Source: Paracoccus sediminicola (GTDB lineage: Bacteria; Pseudomonadota; Alphaproteobacteria; Rhodobacterales; Rhodobacteraceae). From it: DNA of 64,000 bases. Where the stretch lies: the NCBI RefSeq assembly GCF_027912835.1, contig NZ_CP115768.1:372001-436000 (forward strand), read 5' to 3'. Made by a program: the position numbers and the translations under genes. The notes under the pieces are model-generated. The model was not told the origin of the DNA. It did not search any database and worked only from the letters and a program-made list of their open reading frames with translations. Below are positions 27,740 through 37,894 of this stretch, piece by piece. Within the stretch, counting starts at the first letter, position 1. Each line of letters opens with the position of its first letter.

Positions 27740-28840
27740 ATGAGCCTCAACAGCTTCGGCCATGTCTTCCGCGTTACCACCTGGGGCGAAAGCCACGGGC
27801 CGGGGCTTGGGGCGGTGATCGACGGCTGCCCGCCCGGCGTGGCTCTGGACGAGGGCTGGATCCAGCCCTTCATGGATCGCCGTCGCCCGGGCAGTTCCAA
27901 GAATACCACCCAGCGGCAAGAGCCCGACCGGGTCCGCATTCTGTCGGGCGTGTTCGAAGGCCGCAGCACCGGCACACCGATCATGCTGATGATCGAAAAC
28001 ACCGATCAGCGCTCCAGGGATTACGGCGAGATTGCGACCGCCTTCCGTCCGGGCCATGCCGACATCGCATATCATCAGAAATACGGCATTCGCGATTACC
28101 GCGGCGGCGGTCGTTCGAGCGCGCGCGAAACCGCCGCGCGGGTCGCGGCGGGCGCGGTCGCGCAGGCGGTGCTGCGTGAATTGGTGCCGCAGCTCTCGGT
28201 GATCGGATATATGGTGCAGATGGGCGATCTGCGGCTCGACCGGTCCAGCTTCGACGAAAGCGCGATCCGCCAGAACCCGTTCTTCCTGCCGGATGCGGCA
28301 GCGGCCGTCGAGTGGGAGGATTACCTCACCGGTATCCGCAAGGCGCAGAACAGCGTCGGCGCCGCGATCGAGGTGCTTGTGCGCGGTTGCCCGCCCGGTC
28401 TCGGCGCGCCGGTCTATGGCAAGCTCGACACCGATCTCGCCGCGGCAATGATGTCGATCAATGCGGTGAAGGGCGTCGAGATCGGCGAGGGCATGGCAGC
28501 GGCGGGCCTGACCGGCACCGACAATGCCGACGAGATCCGCATGGGTGCGGATGGCCCGGAATATCTGTCGAACCACGCCGGAGGAATCCTCGGCGGGATC
28601 TCGACCGGGCAGGACATCACCATCCGCTTCGCAGTCAAGCCGACCTCATCCATCCTCACCCCACGCCGCACCATCAATCAGGCGGGGGAAGAGATCGAGC
28701 TGATAACCAAGGGCCGTCACGACCCTTGCGTCGGCATTCGCGCCGTGCCGGTGGCCGAGGCGATGGCGGCTTGCGTCGTGCTCGATCATCTTTTGCTCGA
28801 TCGCGCCCAGACCGGCGGTCAACGAGGCCGGATCGGCTGA
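27740..28840 (+). CDS. aroC: Chorismate synthase
   Basis: Chorismate synthase converts 5-enolpyruvylshikimate 3-phosphate to chorismate using reduced FMN, the last step of the shikimate pathway. The 366-residue protein has the signatures [18 protein letters not shown] near residue 15, GRSTGTPI near 75, the RPGHAD and [12 protein letters not shown] segments near 105-135 and RGCPPGLG near 215. ATG 27740 (MSLNSF) follows AAAGGAG; upstream in-frame starts are unlikely. The length agrees with proteobacterial AroC. Confidence 0.96.
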   Translation: MSLNSFGHVFRVTTWGESHGPGLGAVIDGCPPGVALDEGWIQPFMDRRRPGSSKNTTQRQEPDRVRILSGVFEGRSTGTPIMLMIENTDQRSRDYGEIATAFRPGHADIAYHQKYGIRDYRGGGRSSARETAARVAAGAVAQAVLRELVPQLSVIGYMVQMGDLRLDRSSFDESAIRQNPFFLPDAAAAVEWEDYLTGIRKAQNSVGAAIEVLVRGCPPGLGAPVYGKLDTDLAAAMMSINAVKGVEIGEGMAAAGLTGTDNADEIRMGADGPEYLSNHAGGILGGISTGQDITIRFAVKPTSSILTPRRTINQAGEEIELITKGRHDPCVGIRAVPVAEAMAACVVLDHLLLDRAQTGGQRGRIG

Positions 28841-28883
28841 GAGGCAGGGGCGTGACCCCGCTTCGGCGGCGAAATGTCGCGGA

Positions 28884-29606
28884 TCAGAAATCCAGCAACG
28901 CGTAATGCGCCGCCGGGTGAATGCCGGGGACCTGATCGGCCAGCACGTTGCGGAAGGCCGGGCGCGACTTGATCGTCGCATACCACTGCCGCACCAGATC
29001 CGAGCGGTCCCAATCCACATCCGAAATATAATCGAGACAGGAGAAATGCGCCGCCGCTGCGAAGTCGGCGATGCTCAGCGTCGGGCCAGCCAGCCAGCGG
29101 CGCTCTTCCAGAAGGCGGTGCATGTAATCGATATGCACCTTGATCGCGCCCAGCCCGGCCTTGACCACGCGGCTGTCGGGATAGCCGGTTTTCTGCACCT
29201 TCTTCCAGACCCGCTCATTCAGCACCGGGCGGGTAACCTCGGCATTGAATTTGTCGTCGAACCAGGCACATAGCCGGCGAACCTCATAACGTCCGGCGGC
29301 GCCGTCCGGCATCAGCGGCGGGACCGGGACAGTTTCGTCGAGATATTCGCAAATGGCCTGGCTTTCCGCCAGCAGCATCCCGTCGAGCCGCAGCACCGGG
29401 ATCTTGCCGGCAGGGTTGCGGCGATAGAGTTCGGGGTCTTGCTCCCAGTAGCGCTCTTCGGCGAGTTCCACCTCGATCCGCTTCTCGGCCAGCACCAGCC
29501 GCACCTTTCGCGAGAAGGGCGACAGCGGCGAGTGATATAGCCGCGCGGGCTGGCTGGCCGTGGGGCGCGGGGTGGCGGCGGCGGACGATGCGTAACGGTC
29601 GGTCAT
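28884..29606 (-). CDS. Glutathione S-transferase family protein
   Basis: This 240-residue cytosolic protein has an N-terminal thioredoxin-fold GST domain (about 22-100, with [24 protein letters not shown] and the glutathione-contact ESQAICEYL) and an all-helical C-terminal domain (about 110-230). The Ser of SPFS stands where the catalytic residue of many bacterial GSTs lies. The start at 29606 (MTDRYASS) leaves a 20-residue Ala/Ser/Thr-rich leader before the fold; a later start is possible. It converges on aroC and is divergent from argC. Substrate is unknown. Confidence 0.88.
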   Translation of the reverse strand: MTDRYASSAAATPRPTASQPARLYHSPLSPFSRKVRLVLAEKRIEVELAEERYWEQDPELYRRNPAGKIPVLRLDGMLLAESQAICEYLDETVPVPPLMPDGAAGRYEVRRLCAWFDDKFNAEVTRPVLNERVWKKVQKTGYPDSRVVKAGLGAIKVHIDYMHRLLEERRWLAGPTLSIADFAAAAHFSCLDYISDVDWDRSDLVRQWYATIKSRPAFRNVLADQVPGIHPAAHYALLDF

Positions 29607-29734
29607 GGGGCGGTGATACGCGAAGCGCGCCGCGCCTTTCAACACCATCCGCGCATCGCTCGGCGGGGCTTTGCCCGCATTGCCCCCGCGCGGCGGCGGC
29701 GTTATGTCTGGCACGCAAGCAGGAAAGGGCAGCG

Positions 29735-30652
29735 ATGGCATATCAGGTCTTCATCGATGGCGAGGCCGGCACGACGGGGCTCCAGATCCGCGACCGTCTG
29801 GCCCGGCGCGACGATATCGAGCTGATCCGGATCGACCATGCGCTGCGCAAGGATGCCGAGGCGCGCCGCGATTGCTTTGCCGCGGCGGACCTTGCGATCC
29901 TCTGCCTGCCCGACGATGCCGCGCGCGAGGCGGTGGCGCTGTCCGCGGATCTGCCGGTTCGGCTGATCGACGCCTCGACCGCGCATCGCATCAGCCCTGG
30001 CTGGGCCTATGGTTTCCCCGAATTGACCCGGGATGCCCGCGCGCAGGTCGCGGATGCGCGGCATGTGGCCAATCCGGGCTGCTACGCAACCGGCGCCATC
30101 GCCATGATCCGGCCCCTGGTCGAGGCCGGGCTGATCGGCCCGGAAGAGGCCGTTTCGGTCAACGCGGTCTCAGGTTACACCGGTGGCGGCAACGCGTTGA
30201 TCGCCGAATATGAGTCAGGCGATGCACCGCCCGCTTTTCTGTATGCGCTCGCGCAAAGCCATAAGCACATCCCCGAGATCATGGCGCTGAGCGGGCTTGG
30301 CGTGCAGCCGGTCTTCGCGCCATCGGTCGGGAGTTTCGCGCAAGGCATGGCGGTGTCGCTGCCGCTGCATCTGGGTGGGGCGCGCAGCCTGTCCTCTCTC
30401 CATGCGGCGCTGGCGGAACGCTATGCCGGGGCGCAATTCGTCCGGGTCCGCGAGGCGGAAGAGGTCGGGGCGCGGGTCGATCCGACGGCGCTGAACGGCA
30501 CCAACATGCTCGATATTTCGGTGCATGGCGATGATGCCTCGGGCTGCGCGGTGGTGGTCGCCGTGCTCGACAATCTCGGCAAGGGTGCCTCGGGCGCGGC
30601 GGTGCAGAATCTCAATATCATGCTCGGGATTGACGAGGGGGCCGGGCTATGA
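29735..30652 (+). CDS. argC: N-acetyl-gamma-glutamyl-phosphate reductase (type 2)
   Basis: ArgC reduces N-acetyl-glutamyl phosphate to the semialdehyde with NADPH in arginine biosynthesis. At 305 residues it is the shorter type 2 form. Landmarks are the nucleotide loop [11 protein letters not shown] near residue 6, the catalytic-Cys segment [12 protein letters not shown] near 110, and the HKHIPEI-like SHKHIPEIM near 174. ATG 29735 has an acceptable ribosome site (AAAGGGCAG). The downstream gpmI ATG overlaps its stop by four bases. Confidence 0.93.
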   Translation: MAYQVFIDGEAGTTGLQIRDRLARRDDIELIRIDHALRKDAEARRDCFAAADLAILCLPDDAAREAVALSADLPVRLIDASTAHRISPGWAYGFPELTRDARAQVADARHVANPGCYATGAIAMIRPLVEAGLIGPEEAVSVNAVSGYTGGGNALIAEYESGDAPPAFLYALAQSHKHIPEIMALSGLGVQPVFAPSVGSFAQGMAVSLPLHLGGARSLSSLHAALAERYAGAQFVRVREAEEVGARVDPTALNGTNMLDISVHGDDASGCAVVVAVLDNLGKGASGAAVQNLNIMLGIDEGAGL

Positions 30653-32172
30653 GCGGCAAGAAACCGGTCGTGCTTTGCATCCTCGATGGCTGGGGAATCT
30701 CGGACCGGCCGGAGCAGAGCGCGCCCGATCAGGCGCAGACCCCGACCTTTGATCGGCTGATCGCGCATGCGCCGCATGACACGCTGATCACCTATGGGCC
30801 GGATGTCGGCCTGCCGAAGGGCCAGATGGGCAATTCCGAGGTCGGCCACACCAATATCGGCGCGGGCCGGGTTGTGGCGATGGATCTGGGTCAGATCGAT
30901 CTCGCCATCGAGGATGGCAGCTTTTACGACAATACCGGTCTCGGTGCCTTTATCGACAAGCTGAAGCAGACCGGCGGAACGGCGCATCTGATGGGCGTCG
31001 TCTCGGATGGCGGGGTGCATGGTCATATCCAGCACGTCATTGCGGCGGTGAACGCGGTGGCGCGGCAGGGTGTGCCGGTTGTGGTCCATGCGATCACGGA
31101 CGGGCGCGACGTGGCGCCGAAATCGGCGATGGGGTTCGTCACGGAATTGCAGGGCAGCCTGCCGGAGAATGCAAGTATCGGCACGGTGATCGGGCGCTAT
31201 TTCGCTATGGATCGCGACAATCGCTGGGACCGGGTCAGCCGCGCCTATGCGGCGATGATTGGCGGGCGGGGCGAGGCCGCGCCGCATGCGGATCAGGCCG
31301 TCGAGGCCGCCTATCAGCGCGACGAGACGGACGAATTCATCCAGCCCACGGTGATGGACGGCTATCAAGGCGCGCGCGACGGGGATGGGTTCTTCTGCCT
31401 GAATTTCCGTGCAGACCGCGCGCGAGAGATCCTTTCGGCCATCGGGAGGCCGGATTTCGATGCGTTCGACACCGGCCCGCGCCCGGATTGGGCGGCGCTG
31501 CTGGGGATGGTCGATTATTCCGAACAGCATAATGATTTCATGTCCACCGCCTATCCCAAGCAGCATGTGGCGAACACTCTCGGCGCCTGGGTGGCGTCGC
31601 GGGGGCTGCGCCAGTTCAGGCTGGCCGAAACCGAGAAATACCCGCATGTCACTTTTTTCTTGAATGGCGGCAAGGAGACGCCCGAACCGGGCGAGGACCG
31701 GCATATGCCGTCAAGCCCGAATGTGGCGACCTATGATCTCCAGCCGGAAATGGCGGCTGACGAGGTGGGCGAATATCTGGTCCGTGCCATCCGGGAGGGC
31801 TATGAGCTGATCGTGGTGAATTTCGCCAACCCCGACATGGTCGGCCATACCGGCAGCCTAGAAGCGGCGGTCAGAGCCTGCGAGGCGGTGGACCGCAATC
31901 TCGGCCGTGCGCTGACTGCGCTGGAAGAGGTTGGCGGCGCGGCGGTCATCATCGCCGATCACGGCAATTGCGAGACGATGATCGATCCAGAGACGGGCGG
32001 ACCGCATACTGCCCACACCACCAATCCGGTGCCGGTCATCGTGACCGGCGATCCGTCGGTCGCCGGACTGCGCAGCGGCGGGCGGCTGGCCGATGTGGCG
32101 CCGACGGTGCTTGATCTGATGGGGCTGCCGCAGCCACCTGAGATGACTGGCCAGAGCCTGATCGAACGCTGA
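30649..32172 (+). CDS. gpmI: 2,3-bisphosphoglycerate-independent phosphoglycerate mutase
   Basis: This 507-residue cytoplasmic enzyme interconverts 3- and 2-phosphoglycerate in glycolysis and gluconeogenesis. It belongs to the alkaline-phosphatase superfamily: the metal site LDGWG near residue 11, phosphoserine motif MGNSEVGH near 62, GGVHGH near 123, DGRDVAP near 155, and the second metal cluster [12 protein letters not shown] near 395 and ADHGNCE near 435. It overlaps argC by four bases and the next gene by one base. Confidence 0.95.
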   Translation: MSGKKPVVLCILDGWGISDRPEQSAPDQAQTPTFDRLIAHAPHDTLITYGPDVGLPKGQMGNSEVGHTNIGAGRVVAMDLGQIDLAIEDGSFYDNTGLGAFIDKLKQTGGTAHLMGVVSDGGVHGHIQHVIAAVNAVARQGVPVVVHAITDGRDVAPKSAMGFVTELQGSLPENASIGTVIGRYFAMDRDNRWDRVSRAYAAMIGGRGEAAPHADQAVEAAYQRDETDEFIQPTVMDGYQGARDGDGFFCLNFRADRAREILSAIGRPDFDAFDTGPRPDWAALLGMVDYSEQHNDFMSTAYPKQHVANTLGAWVASRGLRQFRLAETEKYPHVTFFLNGGKETPEPGEDRHMPSSPNVATYDLQPEMAADEVGEYLVRAIREGYELIVVNFANPDMVGHTGSLEAAVRACEAVDRNLGRALTALEEVGGAAVIIADHGNCETMIDPETGGPHTAHTTNPVPVIVTGDPSVAGLRSGGRLADVAPTVLDLMGLPQPPEMTGQSLIER

Positions 32173-33377
32173 TGACAGGTATGTTCCGCAAACTCACCGG
32201 CCCGCTGACCGCGCTCGCGCTGTGCCTTCCCGTCAACGCGGCACATGCGCAGGAAAGCGCCGGAGAGGGCGCCGCCCGCGCCGCGTTCCAGCTGCGCGAG
32301 GCCACCGGCCGGCTGGAAGAGGCGCTCAGCAAGGAAGATCAGGTCACCGCATTGACCGAGATGATCCAGGCTTACGAATCCGGGTTGTCGTCGCTGCGGG
32401 CAGGGCTGCGGCAGGCAGGCATCCGCGAACAGGAGATCCGGGCCGAGTGGGAATCGCGCCGCGAGCAGCTCTCTTCTATCATCGGGGTGATGATGTCGAT
32501 GGAACGCTCGCCCGAGACGCTGATGCTGCTGCATCCCGACGGTCCCGAGGCCACGGCGCGCTCGGGCATGATCCTGTCCAGCGTGGCCCCCGGACTGCGC
32601 GAGCAAGCCGATGCGCTGAAGGCCAGTCTCGACGAAATCGCCGAGCTGCGCGAACTTCAGGAAGATGCCGCGAACACGCTGGCCGAGGGGCTGGGCCGGG
32701 TCCAGGACGCCCGCCGCCTGCTGGCGAGCGCGGTGACCGACCGGTCGACCATGCCAAAGCGCTTTGCAGAGAACCCCGAGGAATTGCAGGTGCTGGAACG
32801 CTCTGCCGCGACGCTTGATGCCTTTGCAGAGGGCATTGCGGACATGGAATCCGATGTCGGCCCGCCTCTGGCCGATTTCGAGGGCGCGCAGGGGTCGCTG
32901 CCGCTGCCCGTGCGCGGCAAGGTGCTGCGCCGTTTCAACGAAGCCGACGCGGCCGGAATCGAGCGTCCGGGGCTGGTGATCGCCACGGCACCCGCATCTC
33001 TGGTCACGGCACCTTGGCCGGCAACGATCCGCTATCGCGGACCGCTGCTGGATTACGGAAATGTCACAATTCTTGAACCGGCACAGGATTATCTGCTGAT
33101 TCTCGCTGGCATGTCGCAGGTCTTCGGCGAGGTCGGCGACGTGCTTGCCGCCGGTGAGCCTGTGGGGCTGATGGGCGGCACGGAACCGCCTGCGCAAGAG
33201 TTCGGGATTGAATTCGTCGTGAATGCGGCGACAGGCAGGGATGCGGATCGCAGCGAAACACTGTATCTGGAACTGAGGCGGGACAAGGAAACGCTCGATC
33301 CGGCGGAATGGTTCGTGCTGAACCATATCGTCGAAGACGAGCAGGGCGAGACGCAAGAACAGGCGGAGACGCAATGA
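32172..33377 (+). CDS. EnvC-like murein hydrolase activator with degenerate LytM domain
   Basis: This 401-residue periplasmic protein has a signal peptide (about 1-26, ending AHAQE), a long coiled-coil region of about 30-240 (Glu/Leu/Ala/Arg-rich) and a C-terminal M23/LytM-like domain of about 240-385. The Zn-binding His residues of active M23 peptidases (HxxxD, HxH) are absent: the segment usually reading HxH is LLILAG. This is the pattern of EnvC, which activates amidases at the division site instead of cutting itself. It is coupled to gpmI and overlaps ctpA by four bases. The gpmI-envC-ctpA-rppH order recurs in alphaproteobacteria. Confidence 0.85.
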   Translation: MTGMFRKLTGPLTALALCLPVNAAHAQESAGEGAARAAFQLREATGRLEEALSKEDQVTALTEMIQAYESGLSSLRAGLRQAGIREQEIRAEWESRREQLSSIIGVMMSMERSPETLMLLHPDGPEATARSGMILSSVAPGLREQADALKASLDEIAELRELQEDAANTLAEGLGRVQDARRLLASAVTDRSTMPKRFAENPEELQVLERSAATLDAFAEGIADMESDVGPPLADFEGAQGSLPLPVRGKVLRRFNEADAAGIERPGLVIATAPASLVTAPWPATIRYRGPLLDYGNVTILEPAQDYLLILAGMSQVFGEVGDVLAAGEPVGLMGGTEPPAQEFGIEFVVNAATGRDADRSETLYLELRRDKETLDPAEWFVLNHIVEDEQGETQEQAETQ

Positions 33378-34867
33378 AGCATTATCTCATCGCAGGCATT
33401 GGCGGCACTCTTGCCGGGGTCCTGCTGACCACGCAGTTTGCCGGGCCGATCGCGGCGCAGAGCTCTGGCGGCAATAATTCGGTTTACGAACAGCTCGACA
33501 TGTTCGGGAATGTGTTCGAACAGGTCCGCAATCAATATGTCGAGGAAACCGAGGCGCAGGATCTGATCGAGGCCGCGATCAACGGGATGCTGCAATCGCT
33601 GGACCCGCACAGCTCGTTCCTCCCCGCAGAGGATTACGAGGACATGCAGACCCAGACCCGCGGCAGCTTCGGCGGCCTCGGCATCGAGGTCGGGCAGGAG
33701 GACGGCGTCGTCAAGGTCATCTCGCCGATGGACGACACCCCCGCAGACGAGGCCGGGGTCGAAGCCGGGGATTACATCACCCATGTGGATGGCGAGTCGC
33801 TGATGGGGCTGACGCTCGATCAGGCAGTGGATCTGATGCGCGGCCCGGTCGGCTCGGAGGTGACGATCACCGTGCTGCGCGAGGGCGAGCAGGAACCGTT
33901 CGACATCGACATCACCCGTGACACGATCAAGCTGACCGCCGTGAAAGGACGTGTCGAGGGCCATGCCGTCGTGCTGCGCGTCGCCACCTTCAACGACGAA
34001 ACCATGCGCAGCCTTGAGGAAGAGCTTGCGAAAGCCGTCGAGGAGCTGGGCGGGATTGATCAGATCACCGGCATCATGCTGGACCTGCGCAACAATCCGG
34101 GCGGGTTGCTGGATCAGGCGATCTATGTGTCGGACGCCTTCCTCGATCGCGGCGAGATCGTCTCGACGCGTGGCCGCACCCCCGAGGAAAGCGAGCGCTG
34201 GAACGCCGAGCAGGGCGATCTGGCCGAAGGCAAGCCCATGGTGGTGCTGATCAATCGCGGCTCCGCCTCGGCCTCCGAGATCGTGACCGGTGCCTTGCAG
34301 GATCATCGCCGCGCCATCGTGGTTGGCGAAAAATCCTTCGGCAAGGGCTCGGTCCAGACGGTGCTGCCGGTCACGTCGGACAGCGCCATGCGGCTGACCA
34401 CGGCCCGGTATTATACGCCTTCGGGCCGCTCGATCCAGGCGCTCGGGATCAATCCCGACATCATCGTGGCCCAGCCCGCCGCCGCGCCGACCGAGGAGGA
34501 TGAGGAAGAGCCGCGGACCAATTCCAGCTTCATCAGCTCGGAAGCCGATCTGCGCGGTGCGCTGAATAATGACAGCTATTCCGAGGAAGAACGCCGTCAA
34601 CTGGAAGAGGAAGCCGCCGAGGTTCAGGCCACGGCAGAGCTGCGCGAAGAGGATTACCAGCTCGCCTATGCGATCGACATCCTCAAGGGGCTTGCGGCGG
34701 TGGATTTCGACGCGGATGAAATCGCCGCGGCTGAAACCCCCGCCGTGACCGGCGAGGATTCCGGCACCGAGGACGCCCCCGCCGTCACCGAAAGCGACGA
34801 GGCCACAGATGAGGGCGCAGCTGACGGCGACGCCCAGACCGACGCCGAGGAGGACGCGCAGGAATGA
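33374..34867 (+). CDS. ctpA: S41 family carboxy-terminal processing protease CtpA
   Basis: This 497-residue envelope protease cuts C-termini of periplasmic proteins. It has an N-terminal signal or anchor (about 1-30), a PDZ domain of about 85-165 ([11 protein letters not shown]...), and the S41 catalytic domain with Ser299 in GSASASE and Lys324 in FGKGSVQT; the 25-residue Ser-Lys spacing equals that of E. coli Prc. A C-terminal extension after about 370 is very acidic (Glu, Asp, Ala, Thr rich). ATG 33374 overlaps the envC-like stop, and the stop overlaps rppH. Linkage to an EnvC-type activator suggests a role in peptidoglycan hydrolase control. Confidence 0.93.
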   Translation: MKHYLIAGIGGTLAGVLLTTQFAGPIAAQSSGGNNSVYEQLDMFGNVFEQVRNQYVEETEAQDLIEAAINGMLQSLDPHSSFLPAEDYEDMQTQTRGSFGGLGIEVGQEDGVVKVISPMDDTPADEAGVEAGDYITHVDGESLMGLTLDQAVDLMRGPVGSEVTITVLREGEQEPFDIDITRDTIKLTAVKGRVEGHAVVLRVATFNDETMRSLEEELAKAVEELGGIDQITGIMLDLRNNPGGLLDQAIYVSDAFLDRGEIVSTRGRTPEESERWNAEQGDLAEGKPMVVLINRGSASASEIVTGALQDHRRAIVVGEKSFGKGSVQTVLPVTSDSAMRLTTARYYTPSGRSIQALGINPDIIVAQPAAAPTEEDEEEPRTNSSFISSEADLRGALNNDSYSEEERRQLEEEAAEVQATAELREEDYQLAYAIDILKGLAAVDFDADEIAAAETPAVTGEDSGTEDAPAVTESDEATDEGAADGDAQTDAEEDAQE

Positions 34868-35361
34868 GCGGCGCGGATGACGGGCGGCGCGGCCCTTCCG
34901 GGCTGCCCTATCGCCCCTGCGCCGGGGTGGTGCTGGTGAATGACGCCGGGCTGGTCTTTGCCGGCCAGCGCATCGACACGCCCGGGGCCTGGCAGATGCC
35001 TCAGGGCGGGATCGACGAGGGGGAAACCCCGCGAGACGCCGCCTTGCGCGAACTCGGCGAGGAAACCGGCCTGCCGCCAAGCGCCGTCGAGATCCTGTCA
35101 GAGGCGGAGGATTGGGTCTATTACGATCTCCCCGACGAGCTGGTCGGGAAGATGTGGAAGGGCCGGTTCGGCGGCCAGCGCCAGAAATGGGTGCTGATGC
35201 GCTTCACCGGGGATGATGCGCAGGTCGATATTGCGACTGAACATACCGAATTCGATGACTGGGGCTGGCTGCGGGCCGATGAGCTGATCGGAAAGATCGT
35301 GCCTTTCAAGCGCGGCGTCTATGAACAGGTCATCGCGCGGTTCCGCGATCATCTCGCCTGA
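34864..35361 (+). CDS. rppH: RNA pyrophosphohydrolase RppH
   Basis: RppH removes pyrophosphate from the 5' triphosphate end of mRNAs, which starts RNase E-dependent decay. The 165-residue protein carries the full Nudix box [20 protein letters not shown] at about residues 42-61, preceded by [11 protein letters not shown] and followed by the RppH-specific W-x-YYDLP and WVLMRF segments. It overlaps ctpA by four bases and ends the gpmI-to-rppH operon. Confidence 0.94.
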   Translation: MSGADDGRRGPSGLPYRPCAGVVLVNDAGLVFAGQRIDTPGAWQMPQGGIDEGETPRDAALRELGEETGLPPSAVEILSEAEDWVYYDLPDELVGKMWKGRFGGQRQKWVLMRFTGDDAQVDIATEHTEFDDWGWLRADELIGKIVPFKRGVYEQVIARFRDHLA

Positions 35362-35366
35362 CAGGC

Positions 35367-35382
35367 CGGTCGGGGCCGACCG
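35367..35382. terminator. Candidate bidirectional hairpin between rppH and the LOG gene
   Basis: A 6-bp G+C stem (35367-35372 with 35377-35382, four-base loop) lies in the short gap between two converging genes. There is no U run on either strand, so function as a terminator is uncertain. Confidence 0.3.
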
Positions 35383-35415
35383 CGCTGACCGGCATGGCCC
35401 CCGCCGAGGCGCCGC

Positions 35416-36246
35416 TCAGCCCGGCCGCGCCGGCTCGAATTCGTCGATGATCTTCACAGCCTCGTCTGCTGTCTCGACATAGCGGAACAGTTCCAGATCG
35501 CCCGCGCCGATCGTGCCGGCTTCGGCCAATGCCTGCCAGTCGATGATTCCGTCCCAGAACTCCTGCCCGAACAGCAGGATCGGCACCGGCCGCATCCGCC
35601 CGGTCTGGATCAGGGTGAGCGTCTCGAACAGCTCGTCCAGCGTCCCGAACCCGCCGGGGAACACCGTCACCGCCCGCGCGCGCATCAGGAAATGCATCTT
35701 GCGGATGGCGAAATAATGAAAGTTGAAGCAGAGATCCGGCGTTACATATTCGTTCGGCGCCTGCTCATGCGGCAGAACGATGCCCAGCCCGACGGATTGG
35801 CCGCCGACATCATGCGCGCCCTTGTTTCCCGCTTCCATCACCCCCGGCCCGCCGCCGGTGCAGATGACATATTCGCGGCCATAGGTTTCCAGGCTCCGCT
35901 CGGTCATGATGCGGGCGAAGCGATAGGCTTGTTCGTAATATTTCGACAGATCGGCCAGCGTCTCGGTCCGCGCGCTGTCCTTGTTCTCGGGGGCGGGGAT
36001 GCGGGCGCCGCCGAACATCACCACGGTGGATTCGACCCCGCGCTCGTCCAGGATCATCTGCGGCTTCAGCAGTTCCAGTTGCAGCCGCACCGGGCGCAGC
36101 TCTTCGCGCAGCAGGAAATCGGTATCCGCAAAGGCAAGCTTGAAGGCGGGCGCGCGGGTCTGCGGCGTGTCGGGCATGTCCTGCGCCGCCTCGGCATCTT
36201 CGCGGCTATGCGGGAAGGGGTGGGCGCGGGAGTCTTCGTCGTTCAT
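35416..36246 (-). CDS. LOG family (TIGR00730-type) protein
   Basis: This 276-residue cytoplasmic Rossmann-fold protein has the LOG hallmark PGGFGTLDELFE near residue 198 and the nucleotide segment GGGPGVMEAGNKGA near 130. Members include cytokinin riboside 5'-monophosphate phosphoribohydrolases and bacterial PpnN-type nucleosidases; many were wrongly labelled lysine decarboxylases. An N-terminal extension of about 70 residues makes it longer than minimal LOG proteins. Reaction and substrate cannot be fixed from sequence. It converges on rppH and is divergent from dapD. Confidence 0.85.
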   Translation of the reverse strand: MNDEDSRAHPFPHSREDAEAAQDMPDTPQTRAPAFKLAFADTDFLLREELRPVRLQLELLKPQMILDERGVESTVVMFGGARIPAPENKDSARTETLADLSKYYEQAYRFARIMTERSLETYGREYVICTGGGPGVMEAGNKGAHDVGGQSVGLGIVLPHEQAPNEYVTPDLCFNFHYFAIRKMHFLMRARAVTVFPGGFGTLDELFETLTLIQTGRMRPVPILLFGQEFWDGIIDWQALAEAGTIGAGDLELFRYVETADEAVKIIDEFEPARPG

Positions 36247-36341
36247 GGGGGCCTCTGATCGGTCGGGCGCATTGCGCCGGGTCAGATCCCCGCTTATAGC
36301 CCTTGGGCAAGAGTTTCTACCCTGAGCCGAGGAGAACCCGC

Positions 36342-37202
<861 letters not shown>

Positions 37203-37205
37203 GGA

Positions 37206-37243
37206 CCGGGGGCTTCGCGCCCCCGGGCCCCGCGGGATATTTC
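37206..37243 (+). terminator. dapD 3' hairpin with GGATATTT motif
   Basis: An 8-bp stem (37206-37213 with 37219-37226, five-base loop) starts four bases after the dapD stop and is followed by GGCCCCGCGGGATATTTCT. There is no U run. It has the same build as the elements behind radC and rsmD. Confidence 0.55.
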
Positions 37244-37282
37244 TGTCAGGATGAAGGCGGTTTTCGTCCTGATTCAAATATC
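37235..37282. repeat. Imperfect inverted repeat between dapD and rsmD
   Basis: GGATATTT and TCAGGATGAA on the left arm are mirrored by TTTCGTCCTGA and AAATATCC on the right arm, around a short G+C-rich centre. The two arms are the outer ends of the 3' elements of two converging genes, so each strand carries a copy of the same motif. Transcripts through it would form a long hairpin. Confidence 0.7.
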
Positions 37283-37283
37283 C

Positions 37284-37329
37284 TCGGGGGTGAATGGCCG
37301 ACAGGCCAGAGGGGGCGCGAGCGCCCCCT
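37284..37329 (-). terminator. rsmD 3' hairpin element
   Basis: Read on the minus strand, a stem of seven to nine base pairs (37310-37317 with 37322-37329) begins just after the rsmD stop, followed by a spacer and CCCCCGAGGATATTTGA. It is the counterpart of the dapD element on the opposite strand. Confidence 0.5.
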
Positions 37330-37333
37330 GGGA

Positions 37334-37894
37334 TCACGCGGCGCGCCGGAGGATTGTCACGATGGTTTCGCCGTAACGCCGCTGGTCCAGCATGGCGAAA
37401 CCCTCGGGAAGCTGCGGCGGAAGATTATCTTCCCAGACGATCAGCGCGTCATCGCTCAGCCAGCCGCCGCTCAGCGCCGATTGCAGCGCCGCCTCGCCGA
37501 GACCCTGCCCATAGGGCGGGTCCATGAAGACCAGCCCATAGCCCGCGCCGCGATTGGGGCCGAGCCGGGTCGCGTCGCGACGCCAGATATCGGTGACCCC
37601 CATGGCGCGCGCCTTTTCCACATTGGCCCGCAACAAGTCGCGCGCCGTGGCACCGTCATCCACGAAGGCCACCCGCGCCGCGCCGCGTGACAACGCTTCC
37701 AGCCCGAGGGCGCCGGACCCGGCGAAAAGATCGAGAACGCGCACGCCCTCCAGACCGATCCCGAGGCTGTTGACGATCAGATTGAACATCGTCTCTCGGA
37801 CCCGGTCTGTGGTCGGGCGCAGATGCGCCGATATGTCTCCGGCGCCGATCTCGGCCAGTTTCAGCCCGCGCAGCCTGCCGCCGACGATCCTCAC
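37334..37894 (-). CDS. rsmD: 16S rRNA (guanine(966)-N2)-methyltransferase RsmD
   Basis: RsmD methylates N2 of G966 in 16S rRNA during 30S assembly, using S-adenosylmethionine. The 186-residue protein shows the class I methyltransferase fold: RIVGGRLRG at the start, PTTDRVRE near residue 28, the SAM loop LDLFAGSGALGLEALSRGA near 55-73 and the catalytic DPPYGQG near 126. Its start overlaps the stop of the upstream flavoprotein gene by four bases. Confidence 0.94.
   Translation of the reverse strand: MRIVGGRLRGLKLAEIGAGDISAHLRPTTDRVRETMFNLIVNSLGIGLEGVRVLDLFAGSGALGLEALSRGAARVAFVDDGATARDLLRANVEKARAMGVTDIWRRDATRLGPNRGAGYGLVFMDPPYGQGLGEAALQSALSGGWLSDDALIVWEDNLPPQLPEGFAMLDQRRYGETIVTILRRAA

Noticed and set aside
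33089..35080. 663-codon open frame on the minus strand opposite ctpA and rppH
   Set aside because: It is antisense to two clearly conserved proteins, is rich in His, Arg, Gly and Asp as expected for the reverse frame of GC-rich coding DNA, and matches no family.
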